Assembly: GCA_020637335.1 (NCBI GenBank)
Contig: JACJWC010000007.1
Coordinates: forward strand, 184,737-248,736
Direction of reading: 5' to 3'
DNA: 64,000 nt
From: Acidobacteriota bacterium
GTDB lineage: Bacteria; Acidobacteriota; Holophagae; Acanthopleuribacterales; Acanthopleuribacteraceae
The notes below the pieces were generated by a model. The model ran no database searches and was not told the DNA's origin. It saw only the letters and a list, made by a program, of their open reading frames with translations. Shown here one piece after another: positions 1 through 8,633 of the stretch (positions within the stretch are counted from its first letter, which is position 1; every line of letters begins with the position of its first letter). The position numbers and the translations under genes are program-made.

Positions 1-221
1 TGATTTTTCTCACCGAGCATAAGGGCGATTGTCAATTTGGTGGCCTGGTGCACTTCTATATCAAAAACGTCGATGAATACTTCGCGCAGCTTCAAAATAA
101 AGGGGTACATGTTCATGAACCGCCAACCAATTCCATCCCAGGAATTCGCGACATGCTGGTGATTGATCCCGATGGGAATCGTTTAAGTTTTCTAACCCAC
201 ACTACAAATTCCCCGACATAG
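1..221 (+). CDS. VOC (glyoxalase/bleomycin-resistance) family protein, C-terminal part
   Basis: Reading from base 3 to the TAG at 219-221 gives 72 residues of an open frame whose start lies left of the window. It contains GGLVHFYIKNVDEYF, the beta-alpha pattern of a vicinal-oxygen-chelate half, and ends in DPDGNRLSFL, the usual last strand of glyoxalase/bleomycin-resistance proteins. Members bind a divalent metal and act on small molecules. The substrate cannot be told from this fragment. The family is fairly sure; the specific function is unknown. Confidence 0.75.
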   Translation, partial: IFLTEHKGDCQFGGLVHFYIKNVDEYFAQLQNKGVHVHEPPTNSIPGIRDMLVIDPDGNRLSFLTHTTNSPT

Positions 222-525
222 CTCTAGCGAGGAAAAAGCGGGTCCATTCGGCCTTTCGGCCAATATCCCAATCGGACACAAACGGGTGCCAAATGAAAAA
301 ATTTGGCGGTCACCAAAACCCTACTGCATTCCCGAAACTCAAAAAAAACAAAACCCAACATGACAATTGTATCGCCACAAAGGGACAAGGGTTACTTGCT
401 GGCTGGCTTGGCTCCTGATAATCCTTGGGGCGGACCTCCAACTCAAATCTTTGTGCATTCATTTCCGCTCTGGGGAGGGTGGAATTGTTCGCTGGAGGTC
501 CACCTCATTTCTTTAGGAGAGAAAT
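222..525. other. Intergenic leader with an inverted repeat
   Basis: No convincing gene. The stretch holds a small GGCC-TTTC-GGCC hairpin at 250-261 and an inverted repeat of nine bases, GGACCTCCA at 432-440 and TGGAGGTCC at 493-501, separated by 52 bases. The second arm lies 24 bases before the start codon of the metalloprotease at 526, so the fold would form in its leader. There is no T-run, so it is not an intrinsic terminator. A regulatory role is only a guess. Confidence 0.35.
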
Positions 526-1287
526 ATGACAAAATTCGTGTATACATGGGGGGCTTTGCTGTTAATGGGTTCTGCCCTCGCCCAGGATCGGGAGGCGAAT
601 GAGCCTTTTACGTCCTATCAAACGACCGATCCCTTTGGCAATAAGGTAACAGTCGTAATTGATGCACCGAATCCGGAGCCCAAAGAAGAGCCCTGGTATG
701 ATCCCAATAGTCCCTGGTTCCAAGGCTACGATGCCGTGGATGAGTTCGATATGTTTAAACCGGGCGATGAACGGGTTGCCGCTTCCGTCACGGTTAACGT
801 TTATGTGGTCGCGGATGAAGAGTATCGCGCGCGTTATTCCGACTGGCAGAACCGCTGTTACCAGATCATTGAAACGGCAGACAACAGTTATTGGCGTGAT
901 TTCAGCATCAACTGGGTCATTCGGGGTTACTACTCCTGGACCAGTAATGGCAACAACGCCAGCCAAATCCTCAGCGATCTGGCCAATGATGCACGCAATC
1001 TGCCCAATGGACTGATCATGGGTTTCACGGCGGATGCGCGATTTGATGCCGGCGGAATTGCCTACGTGTATGGCTCCAATCCACGCAAAGGCTTTTCGGT
1101 CTGCCTCGACCAAGGTGTCAGCAGTACAACCTCCGCCTTACGCCATGAGGCCGGCCACAACTACGGCTGTTACCACGATTACGACCCAATCGTGTGCCTG
1201 ATGAACTATACCTACTCTTACCGCATTGACTACTTCGATTCGGCCCACAACAACTTGATCAACAACCATCAAAACTGGTTCCGTTAA
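526..1287 (+). CDS. Secreted zinc metalloprotease (metzincin, HExxHNxGxxH)
   Basis: A 253-residue exported protease. The N-terminus is a clear signal peptide, probably cut after ALA at about residue 19. Near the C-terminus HEAGHNYGCYH (H207, E208, H211, H217) is the extended zinc site of metzincins, with E208 as catalytic base, and CLMNYTY (Met226) fits the Met-turn. The pattern resembles reprolysin/pappalysin-like families. The site is only about 45 residues from the end, so this is a compact catalytic unit without accessory domains. An AGGAG lies 7 bases before the ATG. Gene stands alone; its 3' end is followed by a stable hairpin. It probably degrades extracellular protein; substrate unknown. 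Confidence 0.85.
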   Translation: MTKFVYTWGALLLMGSALAQDREANEPFTSYQTTDPFGNKVTVVIDAPNPEPKEEPWYDPNSPWFQGYDAVDEFDMFKPGDERVAASVTVNVYVVADEEYRARYSDWQNRCYQIIETADNSYWRDFSINWVIRGYYSWTSNGNNASQILSDLANDARNLPNGLIMGFTADARFDAGGIAYVYGSNPRKGFSVCLDQGVSSTTSALRHEAGHNYGCYHDYDPIVCLMNYTYSYRIDYFDSAHNNLINNHQNWFR

Positions 1288-1297
1288 CCCTCCATCC

Positions 1298-1319
1298 GCC
1301 TCCTGCTCCGGCAGGAGGC
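1298..1319. terminator. Hairpin between convergent genes, possible terminator
   Basis: Perfect nine-base arms GCCTCCTGC and GCAGGAGGC around a TCCG loop, 10 bases after the protease stop codon and before the end of hutF on the other strand. No T-run follows on either strand, so intrinsic termination is uncertain; it may simply protect the 3' end. Confidence 0.4.
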
Positions 1320-1402
1320 ACCCCACCACATATTCCTTTTCAGCTCCAGATGTTGGCTATTGGACATCACGCCTGCCAAACAACCGACCAAGTCCTGATT
1401 CC

Positions 1403-2725
1403 CTATAGAGCCCCGCGCAAGTCGTGAAGCAATTGGCGGAAAGCGTTTGGGTCTTGGTAGTTGGCCTCGCCTTTTTGGGCGACCAGCCTGCCACTCACCC
1501 AGGATTCAAGAACCGGGTTGCGATTGCCATTAAACACAAGGGCATCCAAAAGGTGGGCATGTTGAAAGAGGTTAGGGTTCTGACTATCCAAAACCAACCA
1601 GTCGGCCTGATATCCCACTTCCAAGCGACCGACTTTGCGGTCCAGAACCGCGCTGGCAGAAGTCCAGCAGCCATTTAATAATCGCGTTCCACTACTCCCG
1701 TGTTTGCCTGCCGCAATGTTGCGTTTTCGGTGCAATAAGCGCTGCCCATACTCCAACCAACGCAACTCCTCAAAGGGGGAAACACTGGAGTTGGAATCCG
1801 ACCCAATGCCCCAGCGACCATTTAGCTTTTGGAACGCCTCCAAACTAAAAAAACCATCGCCTAAATTGGCTTCGGTTGTGGGACACAGCGCCACAGTCGC
1901 ACCGGATGAGGTAATCGCCTGGATCTCATCCGCCACCAAATGGGTTGCATGGACCAAACACCATTTGGCAGAAACATCCATATGTTTATACAACCATTGC
2001 ACGGGCCGATGATCGTAGCTGGCCAAACACTGCTCGACCTCTTTCATCTGCTCGGAAATATGAATATGACAAGGCAAAGGTCCCAAACTGGCCGAAACAG
2101 CTTGTAATGTAAGTGTATCCACCGCCCGCAATGAGTGCGGTGCCCAGCCTAAACGAATCTGCTGATTACAGGGTGCGCGCAAATCCTCAATCAAGCGCAG
2201 GTACTCATCTGTTTCCAGAAAGAAGCCTTTTTGCGGACCTTGCAGGGCCTGCCGGCCAAAACCGCCCTGCTGATACAGTACGGGCAATAAGGTCAGACCT
2301 ATGCCAACATCTTTGGCCGCTTGAATCAGAGCCAGACTCATCTCTAACGGATGCGGCTGGTGAAGATAATGGAATTCGGCCACGTGGTTATAACCTGCGG
2401 CAACCATCTCGCCATAGAGTTGGATCGCGATGGTGTAGAGCCGTTCGGGATTGATCCAAGCGGCAACGGCGTACATGGCTTCGCGCCAGGTCCAGAAATC
2501 GTCTTCCTTGCCTTGGGTCGATTCAGCCAACCCGGCCAGAACCCGCTGAAACGCATGCGAATGCAGGTTGGGAATGGCAGGCACGAGCGTTTCCACCCGC
2601 GAATCCTCAGGTTGGGGTGCGGACTGCGGCGTTACACGCAAGATTTCAGAATCTTCCCATTCAATCCGAACGTTTGAGGCCCAACCCATGGGCAAATAGG
2701 CATTTTCGGCAAACAAACTGGCCAT
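1403..2725 (-). CDS. hutF: Formimidoylglutamate deiminase HutF
   Basis: Amidohydrolase-superfamily enzyme that turns N-formimidoyl-L-glutamate into N-formyl-L-glutamate and ammonia, the fourth step of histidine breakdown. The chosen ATG gives 440 residues, normal for the family. NLHSHAFQR carries the first metal-binding His-x-His pair, HIHSEQ-type (HIHISEQ) the next, and HATHL and GSDSN the later metal site. A longer frame is open upstream, but the ATG at 2725 has an AGGAG five bases before it and starts two bases after the hutI stop, so translation is likely coupled. Last gene of the leftward hutC-U-I-F group. No hutG is next to it although its product is the HutG substrate. Confidence 0.95.
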   Translation of the reverse strand: MASLFAENAYLPMGWASNVRIEWEDSEILRVTPQSAPQPEDSRVETLVPAIPNLHSHAFQRVLAGLAESTQGKEDDFWTWREAMYAVAAWINPERLYTIAIQLYGEMVAAGYNHVAEFHYLHQPHPLEMSLALIQAAKDVGIGLTLLPVLYQQGGFGRQALQGPQKGFFLETDEYLRLIEDLRAPCNQQIRLGWAPHSLRAVDTLTLQAVSASLGPLPCHIHISEQMKEVEQCLASYDHRPVQWLYKHMDVSAKWCLVHATHLVADEIQAITSSGATVALCPTTEANLGDGFFSLEAFQKLNGRWGIGSDSNSSVSPFEELRWLEYGQRLLHRKRNIAAGKHGSSGTRLLNGCWTSASAVLDRKVGRLEVGYQADWLVLDSQNPNLFQHAHLLDALVFNGNRNPVLESWVSGRLVAQKGEANYQDPNAFRQLLHDLRGAL

Positions 2726-2727
2726 AA

Positions 2728-3903
2728 CTACTCCTGAAGCTGACCGGCAAGATAAACGGCATGAAGGTGCGGCGCACCCCAATAATACAAAGGCCAATAA
2801 GGATCGTGATGGTCAACCACCAGAAAATCAGCACGTGACCCGACTTCCAACCGACCGGCATCGTCTAAGCCCAATGCATCGGCAGCATGGACAGTACCAG
2901 CAAGGAACGCCTCTTCGGCACTGAGGCCACCTTGGATCATGGCCATTTGCAGGGCCAGGAACAGGCTGGGCATCGGTGAACTGCCCGGGTTGAGATCGGT
3001 AGCGATAGCAAGCTTGAGTCCGGCATCCCACATTTTTCGGGCAGGCGGAAACGGTTTTTTGAGGATGTAGGCAGCCCCAGGCAGAAGGGTTCCCACAGTC
3101 CCAGCCGCCTGCATGACGGCCCAATCTTCGGGACCCGTTTGCTCCAAGTGATCGGCGCTCAAGCCCTTTAATTCAGCAACCAAGGCGCTGGCACCCGTCC
3201 AGGTCAGTTGTTCAGCGTGGACTTTGATTTTGAAACCCAGATTTTGCGCACAAGTCAGAATCTGGCGCGTTTCTGCGACAGTAAAAGCGCCCGCATCACA
3301 AAAGACATCGACGGCTTGGGCAAGGCCCTGACGTTTGACTTCGGGCATCAGTTGGCGGCAGAACATATCGAGATACTCGACCCTTTCCCAGCCCTTGGGT
3401 ATGACATGGGCCAGCAGAGTGGGCAAGATGGTTAAGGCAACTCGGTCTTGGAGGGCGCGAATAACCCGTAACATCTTGAGTTCAGGTTCGATTTCCAAAC
3501 CATAACCCGATTTGATTTCCACCGTACCGGTCCCCAAGCGGATCAGGGTCTGAGCACGCGCCACGGCTGATTCCAACAATTGCTCCTCAGAGCTCGAAAC
3601 GGTTGCGCGAACGGTGGAATGGATTCCACCACCTGCGGCCATAATCTCTTCGTAACTGGCACCAACCGCGCGCATCTGGTATTCGCCAAAGCGATCCCCA
3701 CCGTAAACCAAGTGGGTATGGCAATCGACCAAGGCGGGACACACGGCCCGATTGCCCAAATCGATCGTTGTCCCAGAATGGACACAATCCTCGGCCCTGC
3801 CAAGCCAAACCACTTTGCCCTGCTCCACCACCATTGCTGCATTTTGAAAGGCAGTGGTCGGTGTGATCAGGCGCGATATCCCGGTGAAAACATGGCAGCT
3901 CAT
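2728..3903 (-). CDS. hutI: Imidazolonepropionase HutI
   Basis: Hydrolyses 4-imidazolone-5-propanoate to N-formimidoyl-L-glutamate, third step of histidine catabolism, in the cytoplasm. 391 residues, slightly shorter than the usual 400-410. DCHTHLVYGGDR gives the metal His-x-His and substrate-binding residues, KVHAEQ a further metal histidine, and the C-terminal GRLEVGSRADFLVVD is the standard amidohydrolase end. The ATG overlaps the TGA of hutU by four bases (ATGA), and the gene ends two bases before hutF, so the three enzymes are co-translated. Confidence 0.96.
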   Translation of the reverse strand: MSCHVFTGISRLITPTTAFQNAAMVVEQGKVVWLGRAEDCVHSGTTIDLGNRAVCPALVDCHTHLVYGGDRFGEYQMRAVGASYEEIMAAGGGIHSTVRATVSSSEEQLLESAVARAQTLIRLGTGTVEIKSGYGLEIEPELKMLRVIRALQDRVALTILPTLLAHVIPKGWERVEYLDMFCRQLMPEVKRQGLAQAVDVFCDAGAFTVAETRQILTCAQNLGFKIKVHAEQLTWTGASALVAELKGLSADHLEQTGPEDWAVMQAAGTVGTLLPGAAYILKKPFPPARKMWDAGLKLAIATDLNPGSSPMPSLFLALQMAMIQGGLSAEEAFLAGTVHAADALGLDDAGRLEVGSRADFLVVDHHDPYWPLYYWGAPHLHAVYLAGQLQE

Positions 3904-5555
3904 TTGATATCCAGGCTGGGCAAATCGAGCCCGCGTTGTTTGGCGATCTCAATCGCATGGGCATAGCCGGCATCGGCATGGCGCATAACGCCGGTACCCG
4001 GATCATTGACCAGCAATCGCGAGATCCGCTCCGCTGCAGCCGCCGTTCCATCCGCAACACTGACCTGGCCCGCATGCAAGGAGTAACCCATGCCAACCCC
4101 ACCGCCGTGGTGGAAACTGACCCACCCGGCTCCGGAGATAGCATTCAGGGCAAAATTGAGGATCGGCCAATCGGCAACCGCATCAGAGGTGTCCAACATC
4201 GCTTCGGTTTCACGGTAAGGGCTGGCCACCGAACCCGAATCCAGGTGATCGCGACCCATGACGATTGGTGCAGAAAGCTCGCCCTTGCGCACCATCTCGT
4301 TAAACAGCAAACCTGCCTGATCGCGTTCCTTGTAGCCCAGCCAGCAAATTCGCGCCGGTAAGCCTTGGAACTTAAAGGATTTGATGCCTTCGGTTAGCCA
4401 GCGCTGCAGGCCTTCATCTTGCGGGAACAACTGCAGCAGTGCGCGATCGGTTTTGTAGATATCTTCAGGATCACCGGAAAGAGCCACCCAGCGGAACGGG
4501 CCACGGCCTTCGCAGAATTGGTCGCGAATGAAGGCGGGTACAAAGCCGGGATAGGCAAAGGCATCGCCGAACCCACCTTTTTGAGCCATGGCCCGCAGGT
4601 TATTGCCATAATCAAACGCAATCGAACCGGCTTTTTGCATGGCGACCATGGCTTCGCAGTGTTGAGCCATTGCGGCAAAGACCCGTTCCATGTAGCCGGG
4701 CAAATCATGACTGCGCAATACATCAAGATCTTCCCCTTCTGGTCCGGGTGGGATGTAACCCACTTTGGGATCATGGGCGGAGGTTTGGTCCGTTACCAAA
4801 TCGGGAATAAAGCCACGGTTGACCATTTCGGGCAAAACCGTCGCCGCATTTCCCAGAAGTCCAATCGAAAGGGCTTTGCCCGCCCGTTTGGCTTCTTCGG
4901 CCAAGCGAATTGCTTCGTCTAAACTATCGGTCCAGGTATCCAAATAGGCCGTGTCTAAACGACGCTGGATGCGGTCGCGTAAAACTTCAACACAGATGAC
5001 CACACCACCATTGAGGGTTACAGCCAAAGGTTGGGCTCCGCCCATACCGCCAAGTCCGGCCGTGACCGTAATCGTGCCTTTTAAGCTGCCGCCAAAATGT
5101 TTTTTCCCCGCAGCGGCAAAGGTTTCATAGGTGCCCTGCAAAATGCCTTGAGTTCCGATATAGATCCAGGAGCCGGCCGTCATCTGGCCGTACATCATGA
5201 GCCCCAGCTTGTCGAGCCGGTCGAATTCTTCCCAATTGGCCCAATTGCCCACCAGATTCGAATTGGCGATTAAAACACGTGGCGCTTGTTCAAACGTGCG
5301 GAACACACCAACCGGTTTCCCACTTTGGACCAGCAGCGTTTCATCGTTTTCCAAACGGTCCAAGGTAGCGATGATGCGGTGAAAATCGTCCCAGGTCCGA
5401 GCAGCCTTGCCGCGACCGCCGTACACAATCAATTGATCCGGCAACTCGGCGTTTTCGGGGTCCAGGTTATTCATCAACATGCGTTTGGCCGCTTCCTGAA
5501 TCCAACCTTTAGCCGTTTTTTGAGCACCGCGCGGGGCGCGTATCACTGCAACCAT
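3900..5555 (-). CDS. hutU: Urocanate hydratase HutU
   Basis: NAD-dependent urocanase, converting urocanate to imidazolonepropionate, second step of histidine catabolism. 551 residues, matching the family length. The sequence runs MVAVIRAPRGAQ, then LIVYGGRGKAARTW near the N-terminus, GGLGGMGGAQPLAV in the NAD-binding region, and FHHGGGVGMGYSLHAGQV near the end, all typical of urocanase. The ATG at 5555 has GGAGG six bases upstream and lies 13 bases after the hutC stop; a longer frame upstream would run into hutC and is not needed. Its TGA overlaps the hutI ATG. Confidence 0.97.
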   Translation of the reverse strand: MVAVIRAPRGAQKTAKGWIQEAAKRMLMNNLDPENAELPDQLIVYGGRGKAARTWDDFHRIIATLDRLENDETLLVQSGKPVGVFRTFEQAPRVLIANSNLVGNWANWEEFDRLDKLGLMMYGQMTAGSWIYIGTQGILQGTYETFAAAGKKHFGGSLKGTITVTAGLGGMGGAQPLAVTLNGGVVICVEVLRDRIQRRLDTAYLDTWTDSLDEAIRLAEEAKRAGKALSIGLLGNAATVLPEMVNRGFIPDLVTDQTSAHDPKVGYIPPGPEGEDLDVLRSHDLPGYMERVFAAMAQHCEAMVAMQKAGSIAFDYGNNLRAMAQKGGFGDAFAYPGFVPAFIRDQFCEGRGPFRWVALSGDPEDIYKTDRALLQLFPQDEGLQRWLTEGIKSFKFQGLPARICWLGYKERDQAGLLFNEMVRKGELSAPIVMGRDHLDSGSVASPYRETEAMLDTSDAVADWPILNFALNAISGAGWVSFHHGGGVGMGYSLHAGQVSVADGTAAAAERISRLLVNDPGTGVMRHADAGYAHAIEIAKQRGLDLPSLDIK

Positions 5556-5568
5556 GAAATTCCTCCAA

Positions 5569-6267
5569 TCAGGGTGAAAAAGTCTCTTCAAAAAGGTAAC
5601 GCGCACCGCACATCAAGTACTGGACCCAGGTTACGGGCGCATCATACGTATAGGTAATTCGTTCCAGCCGAAAAGCGGGAGAACCGGGCAGTTGGCCCAA
5701 GTGGCGGGCAGCTTCGCCCTCCAACACCACCGCCTGCAGGCGTTGCCAAACTTTAGTCAACGGCAACTTAAGGCGTTCGATCAAAAGCTCGTGGATGGAG
5801 CCCGCTTCCAAATCTTCCTCGAGCAAGGTGGCACACAGATCGGCGCGCAAATAGCGTTTTTCCTCCATGACAGGTTCACCGTCCAATCCGCGTAACCGGT
5901 GCACCAGCACGACCTTGGCGCCCGGGCCCAGGCCCAATGCCTGGCTGACCCGATCAGGCGGTTTAACCAAACCGGCAAACAACACGCAGGTAGAAGGTTC
6001 TGCGCCCAAGTTGCGCGCGTATTCACGAAAGGGTCTTATCTTAAAAAAGCCTTGGGTAACAACAGGCTTGCGCAAAAAATTGCCCTTGCCCGGAATCCGC
6101 ACCAGGTAGCCTTCATCCTGTAAATCGGATAAGGCACGTCGCGCCGTCATGCGCGAGACGCCAAACCGTTCGGCCAAGGCATTCTCGCCCGGCAAGGCTT
6201 GACCTTCTTCCAATCCAGCTTCGCGCATTTCCAGAAGCAGTTGTTTTTTGATCTGCTGATATTTCAT
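5569..6267 (-). CDS. hutC: Histidine-utilisation repressor HutC (GntR family)
   Basis: GntR/HutC-type transcription factor of 232 residues. Residues 1-70 form the winged helix, with LAERFGVSRMTARRALSDL as recognition helix region; residues from about 85 on form a UTRA ligand domain, which in characterised HutC proteins binds urocanate and releases the DNA. First gene of the leftward hut group and divergent from hutH. A CTGTATATACAG palindrome lies eight bases before its own start codon and another before hutH, so it most likely represses itself and both hut units. The ATG is preceded by AGGTGG, which overlaps the edge of the palindrome. Confidence 0.93.
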   Translation of the reverse strand: MKYQQIKKQLLLEMREAGLEEGQALPGENALAERFGVSRMTARRALSDLQDEGYLVRIPGKGNFLRKPVVTQGFFKIRPFREYARNLGAEPSTCVLFAGLVKPPDRVSQALGLGPGAKVVLVHRLRGLDGEPVMEEKRYLRADLCATLLEEDLEAGSIHELLIERLKLPLTKVWQRLQAVVLEGEAARHLGQLPGSPAFRLERITYTYDAPVTWVQYLMCGARYLFEETFSP

Positions 6268-6274
6268 CGACCAC

Positions 6275-6286
6275 CTGTATATACAG
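6275..6286. promoter_or_regulatory. Putative HutC operator before hutC
   Basis: Perfect 12-bp palindrome CTGTATATACAG, eight bases upstream of the hutC start codon, touching its ribosome-binding site. Its core TGTATATACA is shared exactly with the palindrome before hutH. Known HutC sites in pseudomonads have a TGTA-N-TACA core, so this is the natural operator. A repressor bound here would block the hutC-U-I-F transcript at its very start. Confidence 0.8.
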
Positions 6287-6392
6287 CCAACACCTTAAAC
6301 CAGTCGGATTTGGACGGTCAAGCCAAAAACAAGCACTATATTTTGATCTTCACCGAGCGGCGTTTGCCATGATATGGTGAGGGTCGTTTTGG

Positions 6393-6404
6393 ATGTATAT
6401 ACAT
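6393..6404. promoter_or_regulatory. Putative HutC operator before hutH
   Basis: Perfect 12-bp palindrome ATGTATATACAT with the same ten-base core as the site before hutC, 106 bases away. It ends 13 bases before the preferred hutH start codon (6418), immediately next to the G-rich ribosome-binding site. Its position close to both start codons suggests repression by blocking early transcription. Confidence 0.8.
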
Positions 6405-6417
6405 GTGGGGGTTGCCG

Positions 6418-7941
6418 ATGAATTTGCTGCTGGACCAAAACCTTGCCCTGAGCGATTTCATCGCCGTTTCGCGCGAGAACCGCAAGGTCGGCCTTTCGCC
6501 AATAGCTGCCCAACGGGTCGCGAAAGCGCGTGCCTACGTGGATGATCTGGTGGATCGCGATCAGGTGGTGTACGGCATCACGACCGGGTTTGGAAAATTC
6601 GCCAACGTGCGCATCGATAATACCAAGCTGCGCGAACTCCAACACAACCTACTGCTTTCGCATGCCATTGGTGTGGGCGATCCGTTCCCCCGTGAAATTG
6701 TGCGCGGCATGTTGTTGTTGCGCGCCCAGAGTTTGGCACTCGGCTATTCGGGTGTTCGAGTCGAATTGATTGAAGCGCTGCTCGATATGCTCAACCACGG
6801 AATGCATCCAGTCATTCCTTCCCAAGGTTCGGTGGGTGCATCCGGCGATTTGGCACCCTTAGCCCATATGTGTTTGCCCTTGATCGGCGAAGGCGAAGTG
6901 GAACACGACGGCCAATTGCTGCCCGGCGCAGAAGCCATGCAACGCATAGGGCGCCAACCGTTTGAGCTGGAGGCCAAAGAAGGTCTGGCCCTCATCAACG
7001 GGACCCAAGCCATGACCAGCCTGTTGGCGCATTTGTGTTTCGATGCCAATAATTTGGTACGCAACGCGGAAATTGCTGCAGCAATGTCGATTGAGGCCTT
7101 AAAGGCCAGTCACAAACCTTTTGATCCGGCCGTCACACGCTTGCGTGCCCATCCAGGTGCCATACGCGTTTCTGAAAATATGACTCGACTCCTGGCCGAT
7201 TCGGAAATTGAGCGCTCTCATGCCCAGTGCAGCAAGGTTCAGGACGCCTATTCGCTTAGAACCGTGCCCCAAGTCCACGGCGCTTCGCGCGATGCGCTTC
7301 AATTCGTCCATTCGGTTTTGGCCCGGGAACTCAATTCAGTCACCGACAACCCTTTGATTGTCTGGGATGAGGACAAAGTCATTTCAGCCGGCAACTTCCA
7401 TGGACAACCTCTGGCTATCGCTGCCGATCTGGCCAGTATTGCTATTGCCGAGTTGGCCAATATCAGTGAACGGCGCATTGAACAAATGCTCAACCCTGCA
7501 CTTTCGGGCCTGCCTGCATTTCTGGCCGAACAGGGCGGGCTGCACAGCGGGTTGATGATTAGCCAATACACAGCCGCCGCATTGGTTAGCGAAAACAAGG
7601 TTCTGGCTCATCCGGCCTCGGTGGATTCAATACCCACCAGCGCCAACCAGGAAGATCATGTTTCGATGGGAACCCATGGCTGCCGCAAAGCCCGCTCGAT
7701 CTACCAAAACACGTTGACGGTCATCGCAATTGAAATATTATCCGCCGCTCAAGGCCTCGATTTCCACAAACCGCTGCAACCCAGCAAAGCCATTCAAGCC
7801 GTTCATCACTTTATTCGCAGTCAGGTCCAGCATCTGGACCGCGATCGCTATTTAAAACCCGAAGTCGAAAAGGTGCGGGCCTGGTTACAGTCCGGTCAAC
7901 TCATAGAGGTGGTCGAATCGGTCACGGGAAAGCTGGATTAA
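6418..7941 (+). CDS. hutH: Histidine ammonia-lyase HutH
   Basis: Deaminates L-histidine to trans-urocanate, the entry step of the hut pathway. 507 residues, normal length. Ala141-Ser142-Gly143 within VGASGDLAPLAH form the self-made MIO electrophile; VYGITTGFGKFA near the N-terminus holds the active-site tyrosine, and NQEDHVSMG lies in the C-terminal active-site region. An in-frame ATG exists at 6403, inside the operator palindrome, but the ATG at 6418 is preferred because GGGGG lies six to seven bases before it. Divergent from the other hut genes; its 3' end overlaps the convergent oxygenase gene by four bases. Confidence 0.97.
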   Translation: MNLLLDQNLALSDFIAVSRENRKVGLSPIAAQRVAKARAYVDDLVDRDQVVYGITTGFGKFANVRIDNTKLRELQHNLLLSHAIGVGDPFPREIVRGMLLLRAQSLALGYSGVRVELIEALLDMLNHGMHPVIPSQGSVGASGDLAPLAHMCLPLIGEGEVEHDGQLLPGAEAMQRIGRQPFELEAKEGLALINGTQAMTSLLAHLCFDANNLVRNAEIAAAMSIEALKASHKPFDPAVTRLRAHPGAIRVSENMTRLLADSEIERSHAQCSKVQDAYSLRTVPQVHGASRDALQFVHSVLARELNSVTDNPLIVWDEDKVISAGNFHGQPLAIAADLASIAIAELANISERRIEQMLNPALSGLPAFLAEQGGLHSGLMISQYTAAALVSENKVLAHPASVDSIPTSANQEDHVSMGTHGCRKARSIYQNTLTVIAIEILSAAQGLDFHKPLQPSKAIQAVHHFIRSQVQHLDRDRYLKPEVEKVRAWLQSGQLIEVVESVTGKLD

Positions 7942-8555
7942 TCCCGCGAACACAGCCACCCCGTAACAGACTGACGCTCGCGTGTAGTTTTGGCGACAGC
8001 GTGGGGGATCCGGTCGGCAAACATCAGAACCATGCGCCGAGCCAGAGGTAGAATCTCGCGCAGCACCTGACCCTCCTGGTTGTAAAGGACTAAGGCGCCA
8101 CCTTCTTCGGGCAACCAGTTCTCATTGAGGTAAAAAATGCAGCTGATTTTGCGATGCTGAACTAAGCGGAACTGATCGACATGCTTGGCGTAAAAGCTGC
8201 CGGGCGGATAAACAGTGAGATGGGCCTCATAGCGAAACAAACCCAAAAACCATGCTTGATTCAAACACATACGGATTTTTTCGACCTGATCAAAAACCGG
8301 TCGAAGGGCTGGCGGAATGGGGTCACCCAACCAGGACACCCAGTCGCAACGGATATCGGGTCGCAACTGCTTGGAAGGGCCCGTTCCAATTTGGGCCGGA
8401 CGGAACTCCCCCTCGGCACGCATGTGCGTTATGGTCTGGCGGATGCCGGCACATTCCTCTGCACTCAAAACCGAATCCAACACACAAAACCCGTCCAGAA
8501 AAAGAGATTCAAGTAATTGGGGCGCAAATTGCGGGATAACCGGTTCAACGACCAT
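7938..8555 (-). CDS. 2OG-Fe(II) oxygenase, prolyl-4-hydroxylase-like
   Basis: 205 residues. The C-terminal half shows the double-stranded beta-helix iron site: H and D in AKHVDQF, the distal H in RIPHAVAKT and the 2-oxoglutarate-binding Arg in the following TRERQSVTGW. This fits Fe(II)/2-oxoglutarate dioxygenases of the prolyl-4-hydroxylase/PiuC type, which hydroxylate protein side chains or small molecules. GGAGG lies before the ATG. It is the last gene of a leftward run starting with a receiver protein, 78 bases after the coiled-coil gene. Family well supported, substrate unknown. Confidence 0.85.
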   Translation of the reverse strand: MVVEPVIPQFAPQLLESLFLDGFCVLDSVLSAEECAGIRQTITHMRAEGEFRPAQIGTGPSKQLRPDIRCDWVSWLGDPIPPALRPVFDQVEKIRMCLNQAWFLGLFRYEAHLTVYPPGSFYAKHVDQFRLVQHRKISCIFYLNENWLPEEGGALVLYNQEGQVLREILPLARRMVLMFADRIPHAVAKTTRERQSVTGWLCSRD

Positions 8556-8633
8556 AAGGCCTCCAGGGTGAGCGAATTCTAAGCCCAGTCCAGACCGGCC
8601 ACAAGCAGATTCGGAGGGAATGCTGAAATAGAT

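Noticed and set aside
539..546. TGTATACA (also at 49704-49711), similar to the hut operator
   Set aside because: Both lie inside coding regions of unrelated genes and lack the full ten-base TGTATATACA core.
303..602. Open frame of 99 codons before and over the metalloprotease start
   Set aside because: No ribosome-binding site, no protein-like pattern, and it overlaps the signal-peptide region of a much better gene.
4419..4922. 167-codon frame opposite hutU
   Set aside because: Antisense shadow of a conserved enzyme; the sense frame is certain.
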